Assembly: GCA_964036665.1 (NCBI GenBank)
Contig: OZ038532.1
Span: 434,001-498,000, forward strand
Source: Gordius sp. MW1
Taxonomy: Eukaryota; Nematomorpha; Gordioida; Gordea; Gordiidae
Direction of reading: 5' to 3'
Length of the DNA stretch: 64,000 nucleotides
Positions within the stretch are counted from its first letter, which is position 1, and every line of letters begins with the position of its first letter. Positions 32,155 to 45,612 of this stretch are shown here, piece by piece. The notes under the pieces were generated by a model, which saw nothing but the letters and a program-made list of their open reading frames with translations, had not been told where the DNA came from and ran no database searches. The position numbers and the translations under genes are program-made.

Positions 32155-32285
32155 TTTAGGCGCAAGCCCAGCCCGCACTTTTAATTCAGCTCAGGTCTGG
32201 CTTGCAGACCGGGTTTGGACTTGTGAGTCGGCTCGGCCCATGCAGGCCTCCGTACACACAGGGCACCAAATGCTTTTTCACAGGG
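32155..32285. repeat. CGGGC-rich repeat fragment
   Basis: Short GC-rich tract (GCAAGCCCAGCCCGCAC, GACCGGGTTTGGACTTG, GGCTCGGCCCATGCAGG) within AT-rich DNA, similar in style to the hAT-like MITE family but too short to define ends. Confidence 0.4.
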
Positions 32286-32329
32286 AGAGGGGGGTGACGT
32301 AATAACTGCATAGCATAGCAACTAAATTG

Positions 32330-33860
32330 ACAGATTCGGCCAAATTAAAATCAAGCCTGTAATACCTTAGCACTTACATTTTGACTATTGTACACTTTCA
32401 TTATATAGAGTGCGCTTTTATTTTCCCAGATAATATTATATATTAATTTATAGCAATGAAATAATGTTTTCCATAACGTTAGTCATTCACATTTAACAAA
32501 ATTATTTATAAGGCATATAATAGATAGCTGTTCCGAAGTGCAAACATTTTAAGAATTATTCGTTGCATATTAGTAGTTATATATGTCTAGAATGGTAAAT
32601 TTTTTTAACTCATTTTCTATAATGCTTATATTTTAAGCTACTGTTGATTTGCTTAACTTCTCCAGCTAGTCCATGGGTTGGCCGCCTATAACCAAATTGT
32701 AAAGATAATTGATATTCAATATCAATTCCGTCAAATAAACATAAGATGATTTTTTCTAGTTTAAGGAGGGAAGGGGGGGGCGAAAAAATATTTTATCTTG
32801 TCAACCAATGTTTTTTTATTTATTCGGAGGGAAAAGAATCACTCTTAAAACATTCGATGAAAAAAACTGTGATTTCATATACCATAAACTGAAAATACTC
32901 TGATTCGCTTACTAAAAATATTTGTTACACACATTTGACGCGTAGCATGTACATGCTTAGTTTATGGGAAAATGATATTACCTATTACTAAATTAACAAG
33001 CTTTTAGATAACTTGATTATCTTATTTCACAAAGCGGTATAAGCCAAGCCTGTATGAGGGTCCAAGCACAAAATAATTAATTTCTAATGGTAAATTGTTA
33101 AAATAATCTTTTGTAAGCTATGAACAATACTTTTAAGTCAATTTTGAAAGGAATTGATGGAATTACTCTTTTTTTAACTTTAGCTTTTATAGGTAACTAA
33201 TAAATGTAGTATGCACGTAAAGCATATAAATTGGAAAAACATAAAATCTGTAAAACAACTTCAACGTTAAAAAATAACTTTGGCACGTTTTTTTAAACAA
33301 AAAAAGAGAGGAAAACAATTTAAATTTCACTTATTAATAAAAGGCCATGTGAAGAAGAGAGGATGAAATTATCTGTGGCAATTTTTATTTCATATGGTAG
33401 CACTTATAGTATATTAAGCATAGGTAATAAATAACCTAATTTCCAACCTGCACTGCAATCGATTCGGCACAGATATGGGTGGGAAAAATATCATGGAAAG
33501 TTAGTATTAACCTAGAAATTTATTGAATAAGCATTATCATTATCTCGCCTGTATTGAGTGCCCTATAATAACTGTAAAATTTATAATGATAAAATCAAGG
33601 TGAGAATCAGCCAGGGGCTAATGAACAAGCATTTTTTTCCAAGCTTCTTGTCTAGGATATATTTTTTTTATGTGTCATACTTACTCCCAGATAATTATTT
33701 TAATTTTTTTACCACTTTTTTTGCTTAATTAATTTATAACATTTTTAATACTAACATATCACCCAATTTATTATTCCGTTAGACTTGCCAAAAACAATGA
33801 GTATATATATTAATTTTTTAAATATTATTTCTATTTATGCGAATTCTACTTTTAAATTTA
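32330..33860. other. AT-rich intergenic, no gene seen
   Basis: Upstream region of the four-exon secreted-protein gene. A TATA-like GTATATATATTA lies near 33801, 85 bp before the ATG; no other clear signal. Confidence 0.4.
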
Positions 33861-33886
33861 ACACAGAACGAATCAATAAATACGAA

Positions 33887-36800
33887 ATGAAATGGCTTTT
33901 GATTTCATTTTACGGGCTGTTGGTAAGTTAACATGCTTTATTTAAAATTTTAAATTTCAAAATCGAGAAAAATTAATGAATCAAGTTTTATTAAAATGTA
34001 CAAATGCAGGAAAATATATTTAATTCCTGCTTTAAACAATTTAATTTTAATTTTACGTAAAAAATCTATTATAGTAAATAATATTTTCTTATTTTCTAAT
34101 TACTAATAAGTTAATAATAATGTCAGATTGCTTTGGTCAAAGTCGAAGGATACGGGGTCACTAAAAGAACTCCAGGTAATGTAACTTCCCCTTTATATAT
34201 TTATTTTTTAAATCTAAGATTATATACTCTGATGTTTTTGATTAATATAAATATGGATAAATAAAAAAATAAAAAAAAATTAAATTTGTAATTTAGGTAA
34301 TAACAATTAAGTCTTTTAGCAGCTTAAAAATAATCTCTTAACCTCGTTAAATTCATACATGAATTTGTATGTTTCTTTCATATTTTATTTATTAAAATTT
34401 TAGTTTGTTATTCAAAATATCCCATACTAACATCATTTTTCATCAAGGCTTTCTTCCAATTATATTATTATCTAAGATGCACGCAAACTAGAATAAAAAT
34501 CATATTCATGTATACCATTATATTAACGTAAAGATTTAATGGTTTTCAAAACTATTTTTATATTAAATATTTTAATTTTAAATGTAAATTACAAACAAAC
34601 CCTACCGCTACCCGATGCTATGAACAGTGTGCATATCGTGCCTAGCCGCGGTAGCTATAAGGGACATTGCTTGCGGAGGATCCTATGGAGCAATATGCCC
34701 ACCAAATTATTTTTGTGATCAGCGCACTGGTGGACTCAAAAAAGTTTCTGAAGATTATGGTTGTTGTTGCCCCATCCCATCTACACGTAAATACTTTATT
34801 TTTCGATATATTGCTAATGACTCAAAATCGGATCGCACTTACGTTTATTAAATTAGAGTTAAGAATTTGATGTCAAATTAAGATTATAACTTTTTCTCAA
34901 AAGTTTCCAAATTTAAAACCAAACCTATTCTAGAGTTGTTCCTATATTAGGTTGATATCTAGTGAATCGCTAGAAATTATGAGTTAAGCTAAATATGTTT
35001 TAAAAGGTAGGCGTGGATTAATAAAGAAGTAAGAATAATTGACAATCTTGTGGAATTATGTGGTATTTGTATAAACAAGCTCTGAACTAAACTTTAACTA
35101 GCTATTTTTATGATATTTCAATTAAATGGATTTGAAACATGTGCAAGGATTTTGTCGTTATATTTATGTCTCTATGCCTGAGTTCGGTCAATTGAAATTC
35201 AGGATAGTAGGTAATATCTCAAAATTAACAATTTATTAAATAAGGTAAATAAGGTATTTTATATTATTCCTGAAAAAAGTTTATAATTGTTAAATTAAGT
35301 TAAAAATTGACAAATGTTTTTAGCTGCATAATACTTATTCAAACGTTATATCAAAATTTTAAACTTTCATAACTAGAGCCCTGCAAAATAAAAAAGTTTC
35401 TGCCCGAGCCCGGCCCGAGCCCGACGTCTCAGTTTTTATTTTGCCCTAGCCCGGCCCTAGCCCGAACCACTTTTTTATTTTTGTCCCGACTTGAGCCTGA
35501 GCCCGACCTGATTGTTTCCTTATTTTAATTCTAAAGTAACAGCTACTGTGAATATATTTAAATACTAGAATAAGATTTGCAGTTTAGGTCAAAATATTAT
35601 AATGGACAGGGGAAAAAGCTGAAGCTTGGAAGCTATATTATGTATGGTGTACGAAGATAATTGTTTAATATCGATTTGAGTTTGTTTAAATCGTGTTTTG
35701 TAAAAGATTAGTTTGCTTAGTCAATTCGGGCCGGGGCCGGCCGCCTCACAGGCCCGACCCAAGCCCGAGGCCCGATTGTTTTATTAAATTTTGCCTGAGC
35801 CCGGCCCAAAGCGATCGGGTTGGGCCGGGTCGGGCTTTGGTCGGTCCGTGCAGGGCTCTACATAACGCATAGTAAGTTTCTATATTAAGACTCGTGTAGA
35901 CGCTAAAATTGATGGATACTAAATGATTTCATATATATAGTTTTTTTAAATTAAAAGGTTTATTTGTACGAGAACGAAGTCCTATATATACTTAAAACAA
36001 AAAAGACATATTGGTTAAATACAAAGATCTAATTTATTACGGTCCAAAACGGGCCAAGAGTCGGCAAATGCATCGCATTATAAGAATCCCACGTAGTTGT
36101 ATGGGTAAAAAGGAAGTGGAAAATTTAAAGGGGAGCGTTTGCCGATTCTTTAAAAAGAAATGAATAACTTGTTTACCGAAGGTAGCAGAGTACGGGCAAC
36201 AATGGGGATAAACTATTTGATGCCAAAATGGCTGAATCGTTTTAAGCTCCTCTGCGAAGGATGGTGCAAAAGGTGGATTTAAAAGGCTTTATCTTTTTGA
36301 AACCGGAACGGTCCCAAAGTCGTGGGTTTGCTTTGATCGGTTTTTTCAATCTTGATCGGATATGCCATGTCTTGATTAATCTTCTTAGTTTTCATAATTT
36401 TGTCGGCCTTTTCCACGAGACACGAGGTTGTCCTCTTCCTCTCTTCCCCGGTACCTTCATGTCCAGTACTTTTCGATTTATATCATTCGTCTCCCTTCTT
36501 AGTATACGCCCCTAGCCAATTTTCGTTAAATTACCATCTCGATTTAATACCTTGTACAAACGAACCCGTCAGATATAAATCTACACTTGATTTTTATTAA
36601 ACATACAGCCTAGGCCATTTGTGAAAAGGAAGACACAATTAGATAAACTATATCTTTATTTTTTTTATTGTTTATTGGAACATAAGAACATTATAAAAAC
36701 CAAGTGTTAAAATTAGAAAAATATAAGAGCGTGTATAAAATTTTTTTATAAAAAGCGTCGCATGTATCATCTAATAAAAATGGCCAGCTGTCGGCCAGGG

Positions 36801-37686
36801 ATGTAAAATTGTTGCTATAAAAATGTGCAATTTTTAGAGACTATATCATAACTTTCGAATACAGGAAACTTGATATCAAATAGTTGTCAAAAAGCGGATT
36901 TTGTAAAAAATAATTATCTCGGATTAGTAATCTACAATTAAGCAACTTTTATTTTCACGTGCATATTTAAGTAAAATATGGGCTGCTTCTTGGGTATATG
37001 TATGATCGTTAAACTTTATTTAAGTGGTCAACCCAATTCTATTTTTATGATTTAAATGTGCAACATTTGACCACTACCTAGTTTAATTTAATACATAATT
37101 AGTAATTAATACACCAAGCAAATTAATTTAATAAAAACAGTGACACCCAATCTTTATCATAAATCATCGCGTCTTCATAAAATATTTAAGGAGAGTTTTA
37201 AATTAAGGTAACTTTTAAATTTCTAAGTATATTCATTATACAAGACAACGTTAAAGATCACTTCGCCGTTTTACGTAGTAGAAAAATCAAACGAACTATA
37301 TTTTTAACCATTAACTTTAAACCCTTTAAATTTTCTATGATTAATAATAATCTATTTTCTCGACATCTTTAATGCCATTAGTCTTCACCGGAGTAACCAC
37401 ATCAACAGCTCCCACCGGAGTAACCACTGGTGCCCTTACCACAGGAACCGGGTTAACAGTTACAACGGCAACTCTACCACCCCCAGTAATAGTTACAATA
37501 GGTGGCCCCTTCGATTGTGGTCTCGGAATTGCAGATCCTACTTGTGACGCTTGTTCAGGAGCATATTACTGCGTGCCAGCAGCTACCAACGTTCTTTGTC
37601 TCAATTATAATTGCGACGGGGCTTGCATCGGACTGTTCACAGATACGGCTACGGGGCAGGCTACCAGTTGTACCAACCAGATCTAA
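33887..37686 (+). CDS. secreted Cys/Thr-rich small protein, four exons
   Basis: Exons 33887-33922, 34127-34175, 34655-34786 and 37382-37686 join with matching phases (0, 1, 1) and GT-AG borders, giving 173 aa. Exons 1-2 encode a clear signal peptide, MKWLLISFYGLLIALVKVEG, followed by YGVTKRTP. Exon 3 encodes a Cys-rich module (IACGGSYGAICPPNYFC and EDYGCCCPIPS). Exon 4 starts with a Thr-rich stretch (GVTTSTAPTGVTT onward) likely to be O-glycosylated, then a second Cys-rich module (FDCGLG, PTCDACSGAYYC, LCLNYNCDGAC, TSCTNQI). It is probably exported to the extracellular matrix or gut lumen. I do not recognise the family. The Cys spacing is regular enough for disulfide-stabilised domains. The 2.6 kb last intron hosts repeats; additional exons inside it cannot be excluded. 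Confidence 0.75.
35374..35860. mobile_element. GCCCG-rich MITE with perfect TIR
   Basis: TAGAGCCCTGCA at the left and TGCAGGGCTCTA at the right are a perfect 12-bp terminal inverted repeat. CATAAC flanks the element on both sides (35368-35373 and 35861-35866). The interior has GCCCGAGCCCGGCCC-type repeats in both orientations. The TIR resembles hAT ends but the flanking duplication I can see is only 6 bp. Lies in the last intron of the secreted-protein gene. Confidence 0.7.
36240..36570 (-). pseudogene. non-LTR retrotransposon C-terminal remnant
   Basis: The minus strand reads RRETNDINRKVLDMKVPGKR followed by GRGQPRVSWK, then (after a frameshift) DKIMKTKKINQDMAYP. The VLxMxVPGKRxRGxPxxxW segment is the familiar C-terminal tail of many animal RTE/Jockey-type reverse-transcriptase proteins. 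Only the tail survives. Confidence 0.5.
36650..36815 (-). mobile_element. 5'-truncated non-LTR element, 3' end only
   Basis: Matches 52733-52905 closely: ATAAGAACATTATAAAA, AAAAGCGTCGCATGT, GCCAGCTGTCGGCCAGGGAT. It therefore represents only the last ~160 bp (3' UTR and final codons) of the retrotransposon family present at 45.6, 52.7 and 59.9 kb, in minus orientation. Extreme 5' truncation is typical of target-primed reverse transcription. Confidence 0.8.
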
Positions 37687-37689
37687 ATT

Positions 37690-38478
37690 ATTTGCCCACT
37701 ACACTCTTCCCTAACAATATCGATGTACATATAATATACAATTTTTAAGTTATCTCGTTCCATTTTACATATGTTTTCCATCGCATATTTTTGTCACCTC
37801 AGTTCAACTTTAAAAATGTATCGATCATTAAAATGAGCAAATAAATGATTAGTATTATGTCGAGGAGATTATCAATAATGTTAGTAAAGAACGACAGAGA
37901 GCAGAGGGACTGGATAAAAATCTCACCTCCAATTTTTCATTATTTTGTTTGTATAAGTTAAATTGTTTAACAAATGCTCCTTATTAATGATAACAAGTGA
38001 ACTGAGGAAATAAAGCATGGACGAACTATGGGTTAAAACTAAATATTTTTAATTCTTATCTACGATTCATATTCCTCAATATTATAAATAAAATAAAATA
38101 ATTCATATCTCAAAAGGTTAAAATTAGTGATTTTGAACGTTTCTAATGTTATGTTGTTATATTGATAATAAAATATTCCAAATTTAACAACGTACTTTAG
38201 TGCGTTGAAACAAAAGCTAAAGGTTTTTGAATCAAGGAAACTGTAATAAGGTAGACCTTAACCTTGAAATCCTTTGGAATTTAAAATAGTTTATTAAAAA
38301 GTCCTTTAATTTAATATAGTGTTAATTGTAAAAAGTTAATTTAGTGTGCATTTTAATTTATTTGAATAGCACCCAGTTAATTATTCAAATAAATCGCAAT
38401 GTGATTAGCCTATATATAATCAATGTTACGTATGACCTTGATTTTGCAAATGCCTTTATGAAAAAAACTAGGTGTTAA
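37690..38478. other. AT-rich intergenic, no gene seen
   Basis: 3' flank of the secreted-protein gene. I see no coding segment and no clear repeat. Confidence 0.4.
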
Positions 38479-38822
<344 letters not shown>

Positions 38823-38854
38823 AGAGTTTAAACTAATATCTTGCAAATCGTTCG

Positions 38855-38882
38855 CTGCCCCCCCCCCTTGGCTACGCCCATG
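38855..38882. mobile_element. MITE terminus fragment
   Basis: GCCCCCCCCCCTTGGCTACGCCCATG is the end of the GGGCGTAGCCAGG family, next to the microsatellite. Confidence 0.5.
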
Positions 38883-41478
38883 TAAAGTGCTAAACTCAAC
38901 CTCAATTTTATAAACCCTTTCGGTTCTTGGGAGGGATATTTTAAAGCTTTTAAAATAAATTAAAAAGCGTTTAGAGCAGACACCCCACGATAATGAGAGC
39001 TTCCCTCGATGACAAAGAACTCCTCGTGTACATTCTTGTTAATATAAATCTCTTTTAAGATTTTATATGTTCTGGATTTATCCCAAAAAAATTAACGATA
39101 CGGAGTTTAAACTAATAATTAAAAAGCATTCTATGCTTAGATTTAACAAAGTAAGTATGTGGATTCATAAAAGATTATGGATTCCAAATTTTAAAAATAC
39201 ATTCAAAATTTAGAAAAAACGGCATTTGTGCATTTTATTAATTTTTATTCCAAATCAACTTTTAATTTTAGATGTTGAAACTCAATTTAGCGCATTAATT
39301 GGTAGTTTATAAGTGTTGTTGATTAGTGTCATCATTTAGGTATAAAGCATGGTGCAAAATATTATAAAATTAAACAATTTAAGTGAAGAGTTTAACTTTA
39401 ATACAAGCCCAAATAATGCCAGTTACTCTAAATCGTATAAATTAAATATCACTAGCCATAAATAATTTAAATTCTTGTGAGGATATGCTCCAAAGAGAAA
39501 ATCAGTATTTTGATTTTACGTAAAAGTACCTACCTCTAAAAATATAGTGATGGGGTGGATATGACATAGTATAAAATTTGTGCTACAATGTATTCGCATA
39601 ACATACCCTTAAATAGGACTGGGTTGTAGTTTAAGATTGAATGGTGTAAGACCAAAACAATCTTGACATGTTTGCAAAACGATTAACTGATTGATAACCT
39701 ACGTCAGTGATCTCTAGTTCAGAGGAATCAAAAAATACTAATTTAGACGGTATTCTCATTAATAATGCAAAAGCCCAAATATCTCTATCAGCTCAGACTT
39801 TTTTGGTTGAAATAAATATTCAAGGTTTTACCAGGTATGACTCGACAATTTTAAGCAAGCTGATCTATGCCTAACATCACTACTGGCTCAAAATCATTGG
39901 AATATACAATAGATCTAATATTAGTCCAATACATATTATTCGTGATAAACATCTGATTAATGGGAGCTTTATAAAATAAATCCATGCAAACCCAGGAATT
40001 AAAACATAGATATTAACTATGTCAGAGTCTTAATGAATGTATAAAACAGCAAACAATAATTTACTCGTAAAAATATAAAAATAGTGTAAGCATTTTTAAA
40101 TGTTAATTTGAGAGGAGACAATATAAGCTCTAATATTTGTATCTGTTATAATGTTACAAATCGCTTCCAAAGCCAATCACCCTCTCCCCATCCTGATAAA
40201 AGTCAAAGTGTTGATAGAAGCTTTTGTACAATTTTGACTCTCAAAGCTTCACAATGGACTGTTTATGTTAATATTAAAAACTAATTATTGAGTTATCCCT
40301 AAGAACCATTTTTTGACGTACATAAAAGATATAAAATACAAGATTATAAATTCAATAGTTTTATAGACTTAGTTGGCAGCTAGTATGGACACTAGAAATT
40401 AATGAAAGAGGTTCAAAATAGAATACAAAACAAATTTAAGGCTGGGGCATACTAAAAAGCCAGTTATAACTTTTTTATCATGCATAAGGGAAAACAAGTT
40501 TTTAAAGAATTGTTATATTTAATATATATGATGTATCAACCAATCAAATTATATATATATATTTCGCGCCATTTATCATCTTAACGGCAATGTTTAGACA
40601 GTGATACAAATCTTTATGTTTAATTTAAATGTTTTTGTCTAAGAATTTTATGGAAGGTAATCCACTAAGCGTCAAACATTTATAAGGCTTACGTAGACAA
40701 TCCAACTGCAAATTAAAAGTAGATATATATTAATTAGCAACTCACCTTTCTCAATGCTAACTTTTATGCAAATTACTATCTTATTTATAAAGTCCACCGT
40801 TGCATAAACAAAAATTAATTATTTATTGCTATAATTATTTGCTTTCCCACAATCGTATATATAGGTGAGTCAATAGCTACACCCAATATCGATAGTTAAC
40901 CTTGGTAAAATTAAAAAGTATTAAGGCTGATTTGACGTCACAGAGAGTAAAATTTAATTATTTCCTTCATAGATGAAAAATTTAAGCGCCTCATAGATTG
41001 ATTAATATAATTTCCTTCTCAAATGCAAATTATATGAACGCGCTATCAATTTAGGAATCCATTATAGAATTTGGCTCTTCGTTTTGTGTATTATCGTTAA
41101 AAGATACATACTATATGACATCGGTTTAGAAATTTGATAGTATTAACTTTTTAATATAACCCAAATAATTAGATGGGTGTTGATATCTTTAATTTAAGGC
41201 ATTTATAAAGTCTCCGAGAATCAATGATGTTTTATGATGACACCTAGGAGGAATAAAAAAACTAAATTATATTAATTTTAATATGTCCTCATAAATAATT
41301 AATTAAAATTGAACCTACGTAATATACATTAATCATTACCAACATCGATCACTGCTTTGTTTATCCTTAAATTCTTCATTACAAATACAATACCTGACAG
41401 TTTTAAAATTGATGATTTTGTACTGATTTTATTTTAGGCAATTGAATATTTTAGCATCCAAGTCTATTTATTGACCCG
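38883..41478. other. AT-rich intergenic, no gene seen
   Basis: 2.6 kb upstream of the three-exon secreted-protein gene. I find no coding exon, no long open frame and no repeat family shared with the rest of the window. A short (TA)n stretch lies at about 40550-40562. Confidence 0.4.
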
Positions 41479-41484
41479 AGACTA

Positions 41485-41490
41485 TATAAA
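41485..41490 (+). promoter_or_regulatory. TATA box of the 41554 gene
   Basis: GACTATATAAAG gives a consensus TATAAA 64 bp before the ATG. An initiator-like TCAATC sits about 30 bp downstream of it. Sharp TATA promoters are common for highly expressed secreted-protein genes. Confidence 0.6.
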
Positions 41491-41553
41491 GATAAGTATT
41501 GTAAAATCCAGCACCTCAATCCAATTTTGGCACAACCCTCTACTCTTTCTATA

Positions 41554-43422
41554 ATGAAAATTCTAACAGGTAATTTTATAAACACTTGTAATTTTACACA
41601 TTAGGGATGAATTCGATATATTTAAAAACTTTGGTCATAAATCATTCCCGTTCCAAAACAATTATAATAACTCGCTAATTTGAAAAAAGAAATTTTATAT
41701 TGCATTAGTTCCAAATGTGACAAAAATTTATTTCAAGCTTAAAATTTTAAAATGATGTGTAGTTTTAAACAAAATGTGAAAGCATGTACACACAACGGAT
41801 TCTATATAAAGTTGCCATTCTAAATTAAAAAAAACATAATTATAATTATTATCAATTTTATTTTGAACTTCTTCAAGTAATAAAGGCTTGGTGAAGTGTA
41901 GTACATTTTTTCTAACATAACTAGTCTCTTCCACTATTTTTCCCAAATCGGCAGGCCCGAAAAAATATTCTTATTTAGACATTCATAACAACACGGACTA
42001 GACTTTTGTTATAAGTTAATTCTAATAACTTTACAATTAAACATATTAGAAGATAAAAATAATTGACTTAGTATGTCATATATCCCTTAGCTAATTAGTT
42101 ATAAGGTTCTGATAAAATACCTGGCCGATCATTGCTTAAGCTAGGAATCATAATGCTTAGATATATTATCAGCGAATGTTTACAAAGCTTAAAGTTTATT
42201 AGTAAGTACGCTTAATGAAATCAAACATGTAATTTGTTGCCCAATTTAAATTATCGTTTTAAATCAGGTTTGGAGGCCATCATAGTGATGTTAAAGATGT
42301 TTAGTCCTTTGGCTACGTCTGCAATATTACCCAACTTGAGCAATGAATTTACTGACTTTCAGCACAACAAAGATCCCAATTTCAATCATGGTTTCAACGA
42401 ACTGTCAGAAGCAATTAGTAGTGCTTACTCAAAAAACATTAGACATCCATATAATTTTAAAGATTTGAACAAATTGCTTGATTCTAATGTGATGGCTGAT
42501 GACTATACATTAGATCAAATTACAGACTTGTTACCAATGAACGTCAGAAGTTTTGGCAAACAAGATAGATCGTTTAAAGTACCTCGAGAAGGTTCACAAA
42601 ATACCCGGCAAAGTTACGCTAAATCACCCGAAGAAGGTGTTGCACAAGAACTCACTGCAGCTGAAAATTTATATATGAACGCTCTAAATTTGTGGTTGCA
42701 TAAGACTAAGAATAGGGGACATCATGGGATGAAAAATTCTTACAGTCAAAATAGAGTTCAGTCTAAGGTAAAATGTCTAGTAATAGTTACAAATTTCTTA
42801 TAAATATCCGAAGTGATGTAAATAAATTTAGCTAATATTTGCTTATAAGTGCAATGTAAATATTATTAATATTATTGAGCAAGTCTATACCGGCTAGCTT
42901 ATCATTTGTAATCATAATTGTCAATTTATCGGATATAACTTAACAAAATCTTAAATTTCATCTTTTATTTTATTGGATGCGAGTCCAACTTTTATTGGTT
43001 ATACCTGTATTAAATTTATTGTATTTGCAAGTAATTATTAATTAAATTTTTTAATAGCTCCCATAAATTGCTACTATTGACTTAATATTATGTGATTTCT
43101 AAGGAGTTTATACCTTAGTGGTCACAACATATTTATAAAAATTTCAAAAGTAGTTAAAGTAAATATTTTTTTGATTTAGCCCTATGAGGAGTTCAAAGGT
43201 TTGGAGAATTTTATGAATACCAGATTAGCTTCATTTAACCAGTTAGGAGACAAGATGAATAAGAGAGATAACCCTTCGGATAAAAATCCTTTCAATAGCT
43301 GGATGCGAACTTCGGTGATGAATCCGATTATTACGCTTATGGACTATTTGCATGGGAAAAACGACGATGATAAATTTAATGAAATGATTCTCAAAAATAA
43401 AGAAATACTTGAGGGTCAATAA
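41554..43422 (+). CDS. secreted 252-aa protein, unknown family
   Basis: Exons 41554-41569, 42268-42767 and 43180-43422 (TAA at 43420-43422) join with phases 1 and 0 and GT-AG borders. The 16-nt first exon encodes MKILT plus one base; with exon 2 it makes a signal peptide ending LKMFSPLATSA. The mature protein is hydrophilic and probably helical, rich in Asn, Lys and Asp, with no Cys pattern (HNKDPNFNHGFNELSEAISS, YNFKDLNKLLDSN, AENLYMNALNLWLHKTKN). The last exon contains WMRTSVMNPIITLMDYLHGK and ends KFNEMILKNKEILEGQ. This C-terminal piece is shared with the gene at 57100. No known domain is recognised. The TATA promoter and secretion signal suggest an abundant extracellular product, but the function is unknown. 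Confidence 0.8.
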
Positions 43423-45350
43423 TAGACCAAAGCACATGCGCATTACATGAAAGTTACCAAAAATAATAATTGTTTTTGTATAAATGTCAAAACATTTTAT
43501 ATATTTTAACAATTTTGTGCTCAGTCACCGTATTTAAATTGTCGCTTTTGTCATTTTTATCTGATTTTTGTCATTTGTATAAAGTAGTAAATATTCATGC
43601 ATTTTAACAATTCACTCTCTAAAAGTTGTATTCCACACTGTGCGAGAGATTTTCACAATTTTCATTTAATATTATTTTAAGCAATTCTCTAAAAATCTAA
43701 TTTTGCTTAGCTATTTGCCATAGTATTTTAGTTACAACTGTCGAAAATATGAAACAATGTTTAAACAAAAAATTCTTAATGAGTTGATCTCAAAAAGGCA
43801 TAAATAATAACCCTTATTTGTTTAAAGTCGATAACAAAGAGCAGCATTATGTAAGCCTTATACATGAATAATAAGCTAAGATTGACAAATGATTTTTCTC
43901 CTATTTTAAATCAGACATAGTTAATACTCTCCTGATCGATGTTAAGCTCACAATTAAATGTTAAGGTAGAATCTAGAATGGATAATTAGTTCAATTATGA
44001 AGACGGTTTTATAAAGTTAATCTTAAGAGTTTAAGTAGTAATAAATAATAGTTAGGTAAAATGGATTCATACCAATTACTACATAAGGCGCAGACTCCAG
44101 TACTCCTTTAATTTTCTTTGTTACAAGTTAACAATCTAACGTATTTCACTTGTCATTATAGGTTCTCTAGATTTCTTTTTGATTTTATATAGGGATATAA
44201 AAATAAATTTTATAAACAACGAAAGACAAGCAGTTTATGTATGGATTTAAAGGATATCTGGATCCTAGAGGGTTTTAGCGCCTTAACAATATAGTTCAAT
44301 CTCATATATCAATAATAAAAGAAGATTACTATCAAATTTTTAAATGCTATTGTTAATGCCTATCATTCCCGTTTTTTAAGCTTATATTCATAGCTATTTT
44401 GTAACATAAAATTAAATGAGTAATAACATTTACATAAAGTTATATTATAAGGAAGTGCTCTATCAATCAGATAGATGCGTTTGAATGTTAATGAATATTA
44501 TAAATTTTTAGCCTAATATAGTGAGTGAGGAATAATTTACTTTTAGCTTTTAACACTAATGTATACCTTTAAAAATACAATATTTGTGGAATTTATTTAA
44601 ATGATGTTAATTATCATTGGACATATTTATTTTTTATATATTTTAAATAGTCAAAAAAGCAGTTTGCACGATCATTTTAGAATTAGAATTAATTAGTCGT
44701 TGTGCTTGAAGTGTTAATCTAGACGTAATTAGAAGTGCTTAACGCGCGCAGCAATTTATGGTTAAAATTTAAAAACTCAAGCATTTAAGGTGCAAAGCGT
44801 CCCTCAAAGAACAAATAAAAAAAACCCTGGCATTCTGCAACATTATTGAAAACAATTATAACAAACGCGTGAAGATTTTATGCATTTGACAATTTTTAAA
44901 CATTAGCGCTGACAACACATCTTACAAGTAGGTAAAGTAAATCACTTTTACCAAAGATTTCATTCAAATTCACATCTTATTAAGAATTGTACCAGATAAA
45001 ATTTTACACACATTTTATAAACTTCTGCAACCTCATATATGTTAGGTCTAAACCCCCTACGTTTTTAGGCTAATTTCTCATAGCCATATTAAAAATAGAC
45101 TATATGAAGCATATTAACGCTTTTGCAAAATATTTGGTATGATAAAGAGTGTTCATAGTTAATAGCTTAAATAAATAATTAAATATGTACCTCTATTATA
45201 GTTCTTGTAAATAAAATCTCATTGTTTATGTTTTAATCATACTAAATATTGTAACATTACGACGCTCTTGAAAAAACGTTATTTTGGTTTAAACGTAAAA
45301 TAAATTCGTGCACAAATTGTACAAACTATTTTACGTGTTTCAATATAATA
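43423..45350. other. AT-rich intergenic, no gene seen
   Basis: Between the 41554 gene and the decayed exon at 45.4 kb. AATAAAATCTCATTG near 45207 resembles AATAAAATCTCATTATACG at 57789, downstream of the 57100 gene, so it may be a leftover 3' end of a lost paralog. Confidence 0.35.
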
Positions 45351-45500
45351 AATACGTTTTACTAGTTTTAGTTAATGTTCTAGTTATAATTTAGGAGTAA
45401 CAAAATAATAAATTTTAGTGCTGTCTGTGTTAGTGATGTTACTGGCATCTCCATTGGTGTGTGCCTAGGTCAATCATCGTATATTAATGGTGAGTAAACT
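45345..45500 (+). pseudogene. decayed first exon of the 57100-gene family
   Basis: Closely matches 57045-57205, including upstream sequence (TTAGTTATAATT before the start), the signal-peptide codons (LSVLVMLLASPLVC), VNHRIL and the GTGAGTAAA donor. The ATG has become AGG, there is a 1-nt insertion near the start, and a TAG replaces the Trp codon after VC. No downstream exon follows, because a retrotransposon begins at 45.6 kb. Confidence 0.8.
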
Positions 45501-45612
45501 TTTTTTTTTCAAGGATGAAGTTAGTTTATTTATATATATCTAAACATAGTATTAAATGATACAATTATATAATAATTATATTTAAAAAAAACATCATATG
45601 AGTAATATGTCT

